A DNA stretch of 64,000 nucleotides, taken from positions 690,445-754,444 of the forward strand of contig NZ_JAGPNM010000002.1 of the NCBI RefSeq assembly GCF_018831085.1. The letters are read 5' to 3'. This DNA comes from Rheinheimera oceanensis. GTDB taxonomy: Bacteria > Pseudomonadota > Gammaproteobacteria > Enterobacterales > Alteromonadaceae. The position numbers were made by a program, and so were the translations under genes. The notes under the pieces are model-generated. The model did not search any database and was not told the origin of the DNA. It worked only from the letters and a program-made list of their open reading frames with translations. Shown in pieces: positions 19,829 through 27,231 of the stretch; positions within the stretch are counted from its first letter, which is position 1; each line of letters opens with the position of its first letter.

Positions 19829-21736
19829 CTATACAGTAATGGCGGCTTTATCGCCTTTTAATTCCAGCCAGTCGCGCCGGTCTGTGGCGCGTTTTTTCGC
19901 CAGCAGCATATCCATTAATTCCATCGTTTGTGTTACATCATCTACCGTAAGTTGCACTAAACGCCGGGTATTGGGGTCCATGGTGGTTTCACGCAACTGC
20001 AACGGATTCATTTCACCCAAACCTTTAAAGCGCTGCACATTAACCTTGCCGCGTTTTTTCTCTGCTTCTATCCGGTCCAGCACACCATTTTTCTCATCTT
20101 CATCCAACGCATAGTACACATCTTTACCGATATCAATGCGGTAAAGCGGCGGCATGGCAACATAAACATGGCCTGCTGCTACCAGGCTGCTGAAGTGGCG
20201 CATAAACAATGCGCATAGTAAGGTGGCAATGTGTAAACCATCAGAGTCGGCATCGGCTAAAATGCAAATTTTACCATAACGCAACGCGGTTAAATCGGCA
20301 CTGTCAGGGTCCATGCCGATGGCAACAGAGATATCATGTACTTCCTGCGATGCCAGGATCTGGCCCGATTCTACTTCCCAAGTATTAAGAATTTTACCGC
20401 GTAACGGCATTACTGCCTGAAACTGACGATCCCGGGCCTGTTTGGCACTGCCCCCTGCAGAATCGCCCTCAACCAGAAACAACTCGGTGCGGTTAAGATC
20501 CTGCGCTGAGCAATCTGCCAGCTTGCCAGGTAAAGCCGGGCCTGAAGTAATTTTTTTACGCACAACCTTTTTTGCCGCTTTCAGCCGCTTTTGCGCATTA
20601 TTAATACAAAAATCAGCCAGGCTTTCGGCAATATCAGTATGTTCGTTCAGCCATAAGCTAAAGGCATCTTTAACAATACCTGAAACAAAAGCCACCGACT
20701 GGCGCGACGACAAACGCTCTTTGGTTTGACCGGCAAATTGTGGATCCTGCATTTTCAATGACAAAATATAAGCGCAGCGATCCCAGATATCTTCCGGCGA
20801 CAGCTTAATACCGCGTGGCAACAGGTTACGAAACTCGCAAAACTCGCGCAGCGCCTCAAGCAAGCCCTGGCGTAAACCATTAACGTGGGTACCGCCCTGA
20901 GCAGTAGGAATAAGGTTGACATAGCTTTCAGTTACCAGCTCGCCGCCTTCAGGCAACCACAACAGCGCCCATTCCACCGCCTCGGTGCTGGCACTAAAAC
21001 TGCCGGTAAACGGCTGTTCTGGCAGGCAGATATAATCTTTTACCGATTCAGCCAGATAATCTTTAATACCGTTCTGATAACACCACTGATATTGCTGCTG
21101 GTTTACTTTGTCATCAAAGCTCACGGTTAAACCCGGACACAACACCGCCTTGGCTTTTAGCACATGCAGCATGCGGCTGACAGAAAACTTTGGCGAGTCA
21201 AAATACGATGCTGTTGGCCAAAACCGCACCCGGCTACCGGTATTGCGCTTGCCGACTGTACCGGTAATGCTTAGCTCAGACACCTTGTTACCATGCTCAA
21301 ACGCCATTTCATAAATATTACCGTCACGGCGCACAGTCACGTCAACCCGGCTGGATAGCGCATTTACTACCGAAATACCCACACCGTGTAAACCACCGGA
21401 GAACTGATAGTTTTTATTGGAAAACTTACCGCCGGCATGCAGGCGGCAAAAAATCAGCTCTACGCCGGTAACGCCCTCTTCCGGGTGAATATCCACCGGC
21501 ATACCTCGGCCATTATCTATTACTTCCAGTGACTGATCGTCATGCAGTATCACCTGCACGGTATCGGCATGGCCTGCTAATGCTTCATCGACACTGTTAT
21601 CAATAACTTCCTGGCCAAGATGATTGGGCCTGGTGGTGTCGGTATACATTCCGGGGCGACGTTGCACGGGTTCAAGCCCGGTCAGTACTTCAATCGAATC
21701 GGCGTTATACTGTTGTGATGTCATAGTCTCGGTCAC
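19829..21736 (-). CDS. parE: DNA topoisomerase IV subunit B
   Basis: A 635-residue ATPase subunit of topoisomerase IV (E. coli ParE is 630). The GHKL ATP site shows VIDNSVDEALAG and DNGRGMPVD, followed by the transducer domain and a TOPRIM domain with EGDSAGGSA and DADSDG. ParE binds ATP and drives strand passage with ParC. It is followed by a TPR gene and parC and preceded by yqiA 23 bp upstream, reproducing the E. coli nudF-yqiB-cpdA-yqiA-parE order. Confidence 0.97.
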   Translation of the reverse strand: MTETMTSQQYNADSIEVLTGLEPVQRRPGMYTDTTRPNHLGQEVIDNSVDEALAGHADTVQVILHDDQSLEVIDNGRGMPVDIHPEEGVTGVELIFCRLHAGGKFSNKNYQFSGGLHGVGISVVNALSSRVDVTVRRDGNIYEMAFEHGNKVSELSITGTVGKRNTGSRVRFWPTASYFDSPKFSVSRMLHVLKAKAVLCPGLTVSFDDKVNQQQYQWCYQNGIKDYLAESVKDYICLPEQPFTGSFSASTEAVEWALLWLPEGGELVTESYVNLIPTAQGGTHVNGLRQGLLEALREFCEFRNLLPRGIKLSPEDIWDRCAYILSLKMQDPQFAGQTKERLSSRQSVAFVSGIVKDAFSLWLNEHTDIAESLADFCINNAQKRLKAAKKVVRKKITSGPALPGKLADCSAQDLNRTELFLVEGDSAGGSAKQARDRQFQAVMPLRGKILNTWEVESGQILASQEVHDISVAIGMDPDSADLTALRYGKICILADADSDGLHIATLLCALFMRHFSSLVAAGHVYVAMPPLYRIDIGKDVYYALDEDEKNGVLDRIEAEKKRGKVNVQRFKGLGEMNPLQLRETTMDPNTRRLVQLTVDDVTQTMELMDMLLAKKRATDRRDWLELKGDKAAITV

Positions 21737-21759
21737 TGGCTGATAGGATTAAGCGCGTT

Positions 21760-22332
21760 TTACGCGAGTTGGCAAAAATTGGCAATAGTCGCAAGCTGCG
21801 CGGCATAGCCGACATAACTGTGATCACCACCTTCGCTCAGTTTTATTTCTGCACCCTGATAGTAATCAAGCGCTAAGCGGTAATCTAACACTTCATCACC
21901 GCTTTGCAACAGCACCAGGTAATTCTGCGGCTGCTGTAACCGCGCAGGCATCAGTTGCTGCAATGCAGCCATGTGCGCTGCAGTTACATCATAGTGCTGT
22001 TGTAGTACCGGATGATAATAGCGACCCAAATGCTGATTTAATACAGTGTGCGGTGCCACCGCCGGGTTAATCAGGCAGGCGCGGCAGTTAATTTGCTCAG
22101 CTATGCAGGTAGCCAGAAAGCCCCCCAGCGAGCTGCCAATTAATGCCACATCACGCCGCTGGCCTATATGTTGCTGAATAAGCGCCAGCGCAGCGGTCGG
22201 CTCATAGGGCAAATCCAGCGCGCTAAAATCGGTACGCGGGTAATATTGCTGAAAAAATGTTTTAGTCTGCACCGCTTTGTCTGACAACGAAGAGCTGGCA
22301 AAACCATGTAAATACACTACTTTTTTATTCAT
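21760..22332 (-). CDS. yqiA: YqiA-family esterase (alpha/beta hydrolase)
   Basis: A 190-residue cytoplasmic alpha/beta hydrolase. The N terminus VVYLHGFASS holds the oxyanion loop, GSSLGGF contains the nucleophile Ser, and GGDHSY near the C terminus supplies the His. E. coli YqiA hydrolyses short acyl esters. It is separated by 2 nt from cpdA upstream and sits in the conserved block ending with parE. Confidence 0.9.
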   Translation of the reverse strand: MNKKVVYLHGFASSSLSDKAVQTKTFFQQYYPRTDFSALDLPYEPTAALALIQQHIGQRRDVALIGSSLGGFLATCIAEQINCRACLINPAVAPHTVLNQHLGRYYHPVLQQHYDVTAAHMAALQQLMPARLQQPQNYLVLLQSGDEVLDYRLALDYYQGAEIKLSEGGDHSYVGYAAQLATIANFCQLA

Positions 22333-22334
22333 TC

Positions 22335-23108
22335 TTACTTCTTCGCGGTTAAATCAAGTTGGCGGAACTGCCAGCTTACCTTGCCCGTGGCAGAAAAAAA
22401 CCAGTCACACCACTGTGGTCCGCCGTTGACGGTTTGCCAATCGGGCGTTGGCAAAAACTGCACTGAGCTGGCCGGGCAGCCAACAATATCAATATCATGC
22501 TCACGCCGATGATAAGCATAGTGCGCATGGCCGTGAGCAATACCAAGAACACGTGGCTCGGCAGCTATAGTCTGCCACAGCCCGGTTTGATCCAACTGGC
22601 CGTGTTTATCAATAAAGCAATTAAGTGGCCGCGGGTGATGATGACAAAACAGCCACAGTGCCTGCGCAGTGCTTTGCCGGCATTGCTCTGCCAGCCATTG
22701 TTGCTGTGCTAGCGGGAAAACACCGGCAGGCGTCGGCCCCTTGGTATCAAGCAGCAGCAACTGCCAGTGCGCCAGTTGCAGGCTGCGTTCAGGCCGGAAC
22801 GGCGCTTGCTGGCATAATACCTCAAGCCGGGCAATATCATCATGATTACCGGGCAAACAAAATACCGGGCAGCTAAGCGGTGCCAGCAACCGGGCCAGCA
22901 GTTGGTAAGATTCTGCACTGTGATCCTGGGTAACATCACCGGTTAGCAGCACAGCATCAGGTTGCTCTGCTGTTAGCGTATCGACAATAGCGGCCAGGTG
23001 CACAGCCGGCTGTATCTGTTGGTAAGTATCGCTAGAAGTGGCCAGCAAATGGCAGTCGCTCAGCTGGGCAATACGGTATGCCGGTTTAGGGCTAAAGCGG
23101 TACTGCAT
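22335..23108 (-). CDS. cpdA: 3',5'-cyclic-AMP phosphodiesterase
   Basis: From the ATG at 23108 the 257-residue protein shows the class-III cyclic nucleotide phosphodiesterase metal ligands in order: SDCH, GDVTQD, GNHDD, CHHHPRP and HGHAH. It hydrolyses cAMP and so lowers CRP signalling. The start forms a TGATG overlap with the yqiB stop, supporting it over an in-frame start at 23153 inside yqiB. Gene order as in E. coli. Confidence 0.93.
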   Translation of the reverse strand: MQYRFSPKPAYRIAQLSDCHLLATSSDTYQQIQPAVHLAAIVDTLTAEQPDAVLLTGDVTQDHSAESYQLLARLLAPLSCPVFCLPGNHDDIARLEVLCQQAPFRPERSLQLAHWQLLLLDTKGPTPAGVFPLAQQQWLAEQCRQSTAQALWLFCHHHPRPLNCFIDKHGQLDQTGLWQTIAAEPRVLGIAHGHAHYAYHRREHDIDIVGCPASSVQFLPTPDWQTVNGGPQWCDWFFSATGKVSWQFRQLDLTAKK

Positions 23109-23548
23109 CAGGCGAACGCTAACTCGCGGTTTATATAACCCTGGCCGGCACATAGCTTTAACCAGTCGCGTAGCAGCAGGTTAATCTGGCGTTTCTCATC
23201 CGGTAACAGCATGTCCAGATTAGGGTAGTCATAACGGGCTTTAAAACCACTGATCTGCTGGCAGGCCAGCACTTCGGCAACCCGGGCGTCATGATACAGC
23301 CGTACCACAAAGCTGGGGCGGAAATAAACGTCACGTTCGTCTGTCAGCTCAATGTGTAATGTGGTAGTAAAGCGCGCCACATCAGTAACACTAATGCGAT
23401 AGCAATGCAGATCCGAAACCTGAATTACCGTAGCCTGGCCTGTTTTTGCATCTTCAGCCAGATAGCGGTTCAACTGAGCATAGTTACGTTCGCACAGCGC
23501 CAGGAAATCCGGTAATTTTGGTACATATTTCTGGCGTTTAAACCACAC
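23108..23548 (-). CDS. yqiB: DUF1249 family protein YqiB
   Basis: A 146-residue cytoplasmic protein of the DUF1249 family (E. coli YqiB, 140 residues), recognisable from YVPKLPDFLALCERNY at the N terminus and by position between nudF and cpdA. It starts at a GTG that follows the nudF stop with no gap and overlaps cpdA by TGATG. No enzymatic motif is visible; function unknown. Confidence 0.88.
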   Translation of the reverse strand: MWFKRQKYVPKLPDFLALCERNYAQLNRYLAEDAKTGQATVIQVSDLHCYRISVTDVARFTTTLHIELTDERDVYFRPSFVVRLYHDARVAEVLACQQISGFKARYDYPNLDMLLPDEKRQINLLLRDWLKLCAGQGYINRELAFA

Positions 23549-23549
23549 C

Positions 23550-24197
23550 CTAGCCTCCCCAGGCTTGTTTTACTTTGTCCAGATTAAGTGCCAGCCATTG
23601 CAGGGCAATGACACTGGCAGCATTGTCAATTTTTTGCTCAGCCAACAATTGCATTGCAGCGTTGCGCGGCACCACATGCACTTTAATATCTTCATGCTCT
23701 TCTGCCAGGCCAAATACACCGCTTTGCACCGGTTGCGTTATCCGGCCTAAAAACAGCTGAATGCGTTCGGTAGTGCCACCCGGGCTGGATAAGTAGCTAA
23801 GCATAGGCCAAAGTTCGTCGATTGTTAACCCTGCTTCCTCATAGGCTTCACGTTTTGCTACCTGTTCAGCGCTTTCGCCGGGTTCAATCATACCGGCAAC
23901 TGCTTCCAGCAACCAGGGACTGTGGCTGGTAGCTGCGGCACCGGCACGAATTTGCTCAATCAGCACCAGCTCATCTGTTTGGGCATTGTAAGGCAGCACC
24001 ACCACCGCATGGCCACGCTCAAAAATTTCGCGCTGAATCGGTCCGCTCCAGCTACCGTTAAACAACCGGTGGCGTAAGGTATAACGCTCCAAGCGGAAGA
24101 AACCCTGAAAAACCGTGGTTTTGTCGAGAATCTCCAGATCCTGCTGGCCAAATGATGGATACTCGCCAAAGTTGAATTTAGACATAACGGCACTCAC
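23550..24197 (-). CDS. nudF: ADP-ribose pyrophosphatase (Nudix)
   Basis: A 215-residue Nudix hydrolase of the NudF/AdpP type, which splits ADP-ribose to AMP and ribose 5-phosphate. The Nudix box spans residues around 102-125, with GMIEPGE at its start and REAYEEAG at its catalytic core. The second Met (residue 5) is an equally good start. It is the first gene of the nudF-yqiB-cpdA-yqiA-parE block and is divergent from tolC, as in E. coli. Confidence 0.93.
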   Translation of the reverse strand: MSAVMSKFNFGEYPSFGQQDLEILDKTTVFQGFFRLERYTLRHRLFNGSWSGPIQREIFERGHAVVVLPYNAQTDELVLIEQIRAGAAATSHSPWLLEAVAGMIEPGESAEQVAKREAYEEAGLTIDELWPMLSYLSSPGGTTERIQLFLGRITQPVQSGVFGLAEEHEDIKVHVVPRNAAMQLLAEQKIDNAASVIALQWLALNLDKVKQAWGG

Positions 24198-24202
24198 ATT
24201 CT

Positions 24203-24222
24203 GTTACACTCTTGCGTGTAAC
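24203..24222. promoter_or_regulatory. Dyad in the nudF/tolC divergent promoter region
   Basis: GTTACAC-TCTTGC-GTGTAAC is a perfect 7-6-7 inverted repeat lying just upstream of nudF and about 80 bp before tolC. It could be a regulator site shared by both genes. No known consensus was matched. Confidence 0.4.
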
Positions 24223-24304
24223 TTTACGGTTTAATGATTACTTAGTTTACAGTAACAGAGTATTATTCGTGCAATTTCCTTTTAGTTGGCCAGGATTGGT
24301 AAAA

Positions 24305-25600
24305 ATGAAAAAAACCTTAATAAGCACCTTGTTAGCCTCCACTTTCGGCTTGCTAAGCCTGCAAGCCACTGCAGCAGATCTGCAGGAAATTTATCAGTTA
24401 GCTGTACAGAAAGACCCCACTGTATTACGTGCCGCAGCCACCCGTGATGCCGCCGCATTAAGCATTGATGTCTCACGTGCTGCTTTGCTGCCAAGCGTTA
24501 CGGCTACTGCCGGCTTTGGTCGTACCGATCAAGCAAGTCGTAGTTTTGATGGCCCTAACACCACATCAGCCAGTGTGGCTTTACAGCAAACGCTGTTCAA
24601 CTGGGGTGACTGGAAGCGCTTATCCCGGGCTGAACAGGTTGCCTTGCAGGTACAGACTGTGTACGACAGCGAAATGCAAAACCTGATTGTGCGGGTAACA
24701 GATGCTTATTTTAATGTTTTAGGTGCCTCTGACGATCTGGGTTTTGCGCAGGCAGAAAAGCGTGCTATTGAGCGCCAGCTAGAACAAACTAAACAACGTT
24801 TTGCTGTTGGCTTAACCGCCATTACCGACGTGCATGAAGCTCAGGCACAATATGACAGTGCAGTAGCACGTGAAATAGCAGCAGAAAACGAGCTGGAAAA
24901 TGCGCGTGAGTTTTTACGTGAAATTACCGGCCAGTACCATGACAATTTATCCCAGCTAAACACCGACAAATTTGCCCCAGGCTCTCCGTCTCCTGCATCA
25001 GTACAGGATTGGGTTAAACAGGCACAAGATTATAACCTGGTACTGAAAAGTCAGCGTGTGCTACTGGATATTGCCGATAAGGATATTGACCTGGCGCGTT
25101 CAGGCCACTACCCAACGCTGGATTTAACCGCCAGAATGGGAACATCTAAAACCTCAGGTTTTGATCGCGGAGACAGCAGCGCTGTAGGAATCGATCTAAA
25201 TGTTCCCATTTACAGTGGCGGTGGGGTGTCGGCTGGGGTAGAAGTGGCGAAAGCTAATTATGTTGAAGTTGGCCAGACACTTGAGCTGAATCACCGCGCG
25301 GTAATTCGTCAGGTTCGGGTATCATTTAACGGTGTAAATGCGCAGATCTCCTCCATCCGGGCATTAGAGCAGGCTGTAGTATCTGCTGAAAGTGCATTAA
25401 ATGCCACTGAAGCAGGTTTTGAAGTAGGTACACGTACCATTGTTGACGTACTACAAAGCACCCGTAACCTGTTTGAAGCGCGCCGTAATTTATCCAGTGC
25501 ACGCTATGCTTATATCGTTACTATGCTGCAATTAAAACAAGCTGCCGGTAGCTTGTCTGAGCAAGATTTGACAGCAATTAATCAGGCTCTGACTAGCTGA
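24305..25600 (+). CDS. tolC: TolC-family outer-membrane efflux channel
   Basis: From the ATG at 24305 the 431-residue protein has a signal peptide (cleavage after QATAA, about residue 24) and two repeats of the outer-membrane efflux protein domain with long coiled-coil helices and short beta segments. It forms the trimeric exit duct for tripartite efflux pumps and type I secretion. The longer reading from 24212 puts a non-signal extension before the signal peptide and is unlikely. Divergent from nudF and followed by a strong terminator. The location makes it the main tolC gene; a second efflux gene runs off the right edge of the window. Confidence 0.93.
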   Translation: MKKTLISTLLASTFGLLSLQATAADLQEIYQLAVQKDPTVLRAAATRDAAALSIDVSRAALLPSVTATAGFGRTDQASRSFDGPNTTSASVALQQTLFNWGDWKRLSRAEQVALQVQTVYDSEMQNLIVRVTDAYFNVLGASDDLGFAQAEKRAIERQLEQTKQRFAVGLTAITDVHEAQAQYDSAVAREIAAENELENAREFLREITGQYHDNLSQLNTDKFAPGSPSPASVQDWVKQAQDYNLVLKSQRVLLDIADKDIDLARSGHYPTLDLTARMGTSKTSGFDRGDSSAVGIDLNVPIYSGGGVSAGVEVAKANYVEVGQTLELNHRAVIRQVRVSFNGVNAQISSIRALEQAVVSAESALNATEAGFEVGTRTIVDVLQSTRNLFEARRNLSSARYAYIVTMLQLKQAAGSLSEQDLTAINQALTS

Positions 25601-25608
25601 TTTAAGTC

Positions 25609-25634
25609 AGGTTCACCGCGCCTGCGGTGAACCT
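25609..25634 (+). terminator. tolC terminator
   Basis: An 11-bp perfect stem (AGGTTCACCGC / GCGGTGAACCT) with loop GCCT lies 9 bp after the tolC stop, followed by a weak pyrimidine tract. Confidence 0.78.
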
Positions 25635-25707
25635 CTTACCAGTTTTCACTATTCCCGCCGTCAATTTTCGTTACAATAGCGCATTATTTTTTTGTTGAGG
25701 ATATGGC

Positions 25708-26640
25708 GTGGTTCAGGCTCCGCAATTCAACTGGCGTTTTTTATTACCGCAATACTGGCTGATTTGGTTCGGTGCCGGTTTGTTATGGCTGCTTAGCTGG
25801 TTGCCTTACCGGGTGTTAATGATATTAGGTTCAGGCTTTGGCAGCTTGCTGTATAAAGTGCTGAAATCCCGTCGCAAGGTGGCATTGCGTAATATCGAGT
25901 TGTGTTTCCCCCAGATGCCGGAAAATGAGCAGGTAGCGCTGGTAAAACGAAACTTTGCTGAAACCGGCAGAGCACTGTTTGATACGGTGATCGGCTGGTG
26001 GTGGCCGCAGTGGCGGATACGCCGCATTGCCCACTTTAAAGGTTACGAACACATTGCCGCCGCCCGGGCTGAAGGTAAAGGTGTACTGTTACTCGCCCCC
26101 CACGTATTGCATCTGGAAGGCGTGTGCCGCGCTTTTGGTCTGACGCATCCCAGTATTGGTTTTTACCGGCCCCACAATAATCCGTTACTGGATTACCTGA
26201 CTTACCATGGCCGCAGCAAAAGCAATAAATACATGATCGGCAAACGCGATGTAAAAGGCCTGATCCGGGCGCTGAACCAAGGCGAAGTGTGTTTTTATCT
26301 GCCGGATCAGGATTATGGCCGTACCAAGGCCGAATTTGTGCCGTTTTTTGCAGTAAAGGATACCGCCTCAACCACCGGTACTTTGCTATTTGCCAATGCG
26401 GCCAATTGTGCTGTAATACCGGTTATTACCCAACGCCTGCCAGGTAGTCAGGGTTATGAAATAGAAGTACAGCCTGCGCTGGAGCCGTTTCCTACCGGCG
26501 ACGATAAAGCGGATGTTACCCGGGTAAATCAATGGGTAGAGCAGGTTGTACTGCGCGCACCTGAGCAATATATGTGGTTACACCGGCGCTTTAAAACCCG
26601 GCCGGATCCCGATGCACCGTCATTGTACAAAGGAAGCTGA
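25708..26640 (+). CDS. lpxL: Lipid A biosynthesis lauroyl acyltransferase (LpxL type)
   Basis: A 310-residue inner-membrane acyltransferase that adds a secondary acyl chain to Kdo2-lipid IVA. An N-terminal membrane helix (about 12-35) precedes the HX4E catalytic motif in APHVLHLEGV and the segment DQDYG typical of LpxL/LpxP. The start is a GTG at 25708 with TTGAGG 7 nt upstream; an ATG at 25703 is in another frame. It is followed after 3 nt by the TcpQ-like gene. Chain-length specificity (LpxL versus LpxM/LpxP) cannot be read with certainty. Confidence 0.88.
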   Translation: MVQAPQFNWRFLLPQYWLIWFGAGLLWLLSWLPYRVLMILGSGFGSLLYKVLKSRRKVALRNIELCFPQMPENEQVALVKRNFAETGRALFDTVIGWWWPQWRIRRIAHFKGYEHIAAARAEGKGVLLLAPHVLHLEGVCRAFGLTHPSIGFYRPHNNPLLDYLTYHGRSKSNKYMIGKRDVKGLIRALNQGEVCFYLPDQDYGRTKAEFVPFFAVKDTASTTGTLLFANAANCAVIPVITQRLPGSQGYEIEVQPALEPFPTGDDKADVTRVNQWVEQVVLRAPEQYMWLHRRFKTRPDPDAPSLYKGS

Positions 26641-26643
26641 ATT

Positions 26644-27231
26644 ATGTGGTTCTGGTTTCGTAGCATAGTGTTGCTGCTGGTGTTGGGTGGTTTCGGCTAT
26701 TTGCTAATGACCAAGCCAGATTTTCTGATCCGTAAAGATTCCGTCAATCAGGCCGCTGACGGTTTCAGCCAGTTTTACAGCAAAATCCGCGGCTCTATTG
26801 CCGATGGCGCCAGAGAGTTATCCAAATTCAAGTTAGACCTGCCCGACACCAGTGATAAGCTGACGCTGCAATTACAGCAACGGGCTAAAGTTGTAGTACC
26901 GGGCGCACCGAACTGGCGTGGACAGGTCATTGACCGCCGGTTTCGTGAAGGTGATACCGTTAAAACCAAATTGTCTGAGTATGCCAGAGCAGAAAACATA
27001 GAGCTGTTTTGGACCTTGCCACGCGATTATGTAGTTAAACAGTATTTTCAGGTCGACAGCAGCCTTATTGACACGGTGTATCAGGTGGCACAGGCTATAG
27101 CACCGGATTTTCATTCACCGGTCATCAGCTTTTACTGCCCGCGTGAACGGGCCGCAGTGATCACAGACAAAGCCAACGAGCATCTGAGCGAACATTGCAT
27201 CCCGGCTAATACCAAACCTAAAACTGATTAA
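26644..27231 (+). CDS. Membrane-anchored protein with TcpQ-like C-terminal domain
   Basis: A 195-residue protein with one N-terminal membrane helix (about 5-23), a linker, and a C-terminal region (about 85-180) of the pattern NWRGQVIDRRFREGDTV-L-ENIELFW, resembling the TcpQ/PilL C-terminal domain found in pilus-associated proteins. Its start is 3 nt after lpxL, and its 3' end overlaps the glnE 3' end by 14 bp on the opposite strand. No pilus genes are adjacent. Co-transcription with lpxL suggests an envelope role; domain call is moderate. Confidence 0.6.
   Translation: MWFWFRSIVLLLVLGGFGYLLMTKPDFLIRKDSVNQAADGFSQFYSKIRGSIADGARELSKFKLDLPDTSDKLTLQLQQRAKVVVPGAPNWRGQVIDRRFREGDTVKTKLSEYARAENIELFWTLPRDYVVKQYFQVDSSLIDTVYQVAQAIAPDFHSPVISFYCPRERAAVITDKANEHLSEHCIPANTKPKTD

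Noticed and set aside
16099..21736. Quinolone-resistance mutations in parC or parE
   Set aside because: The ParC positions equal to Ser80 and Glu84 are unmutated, and no known ParE change was seen.
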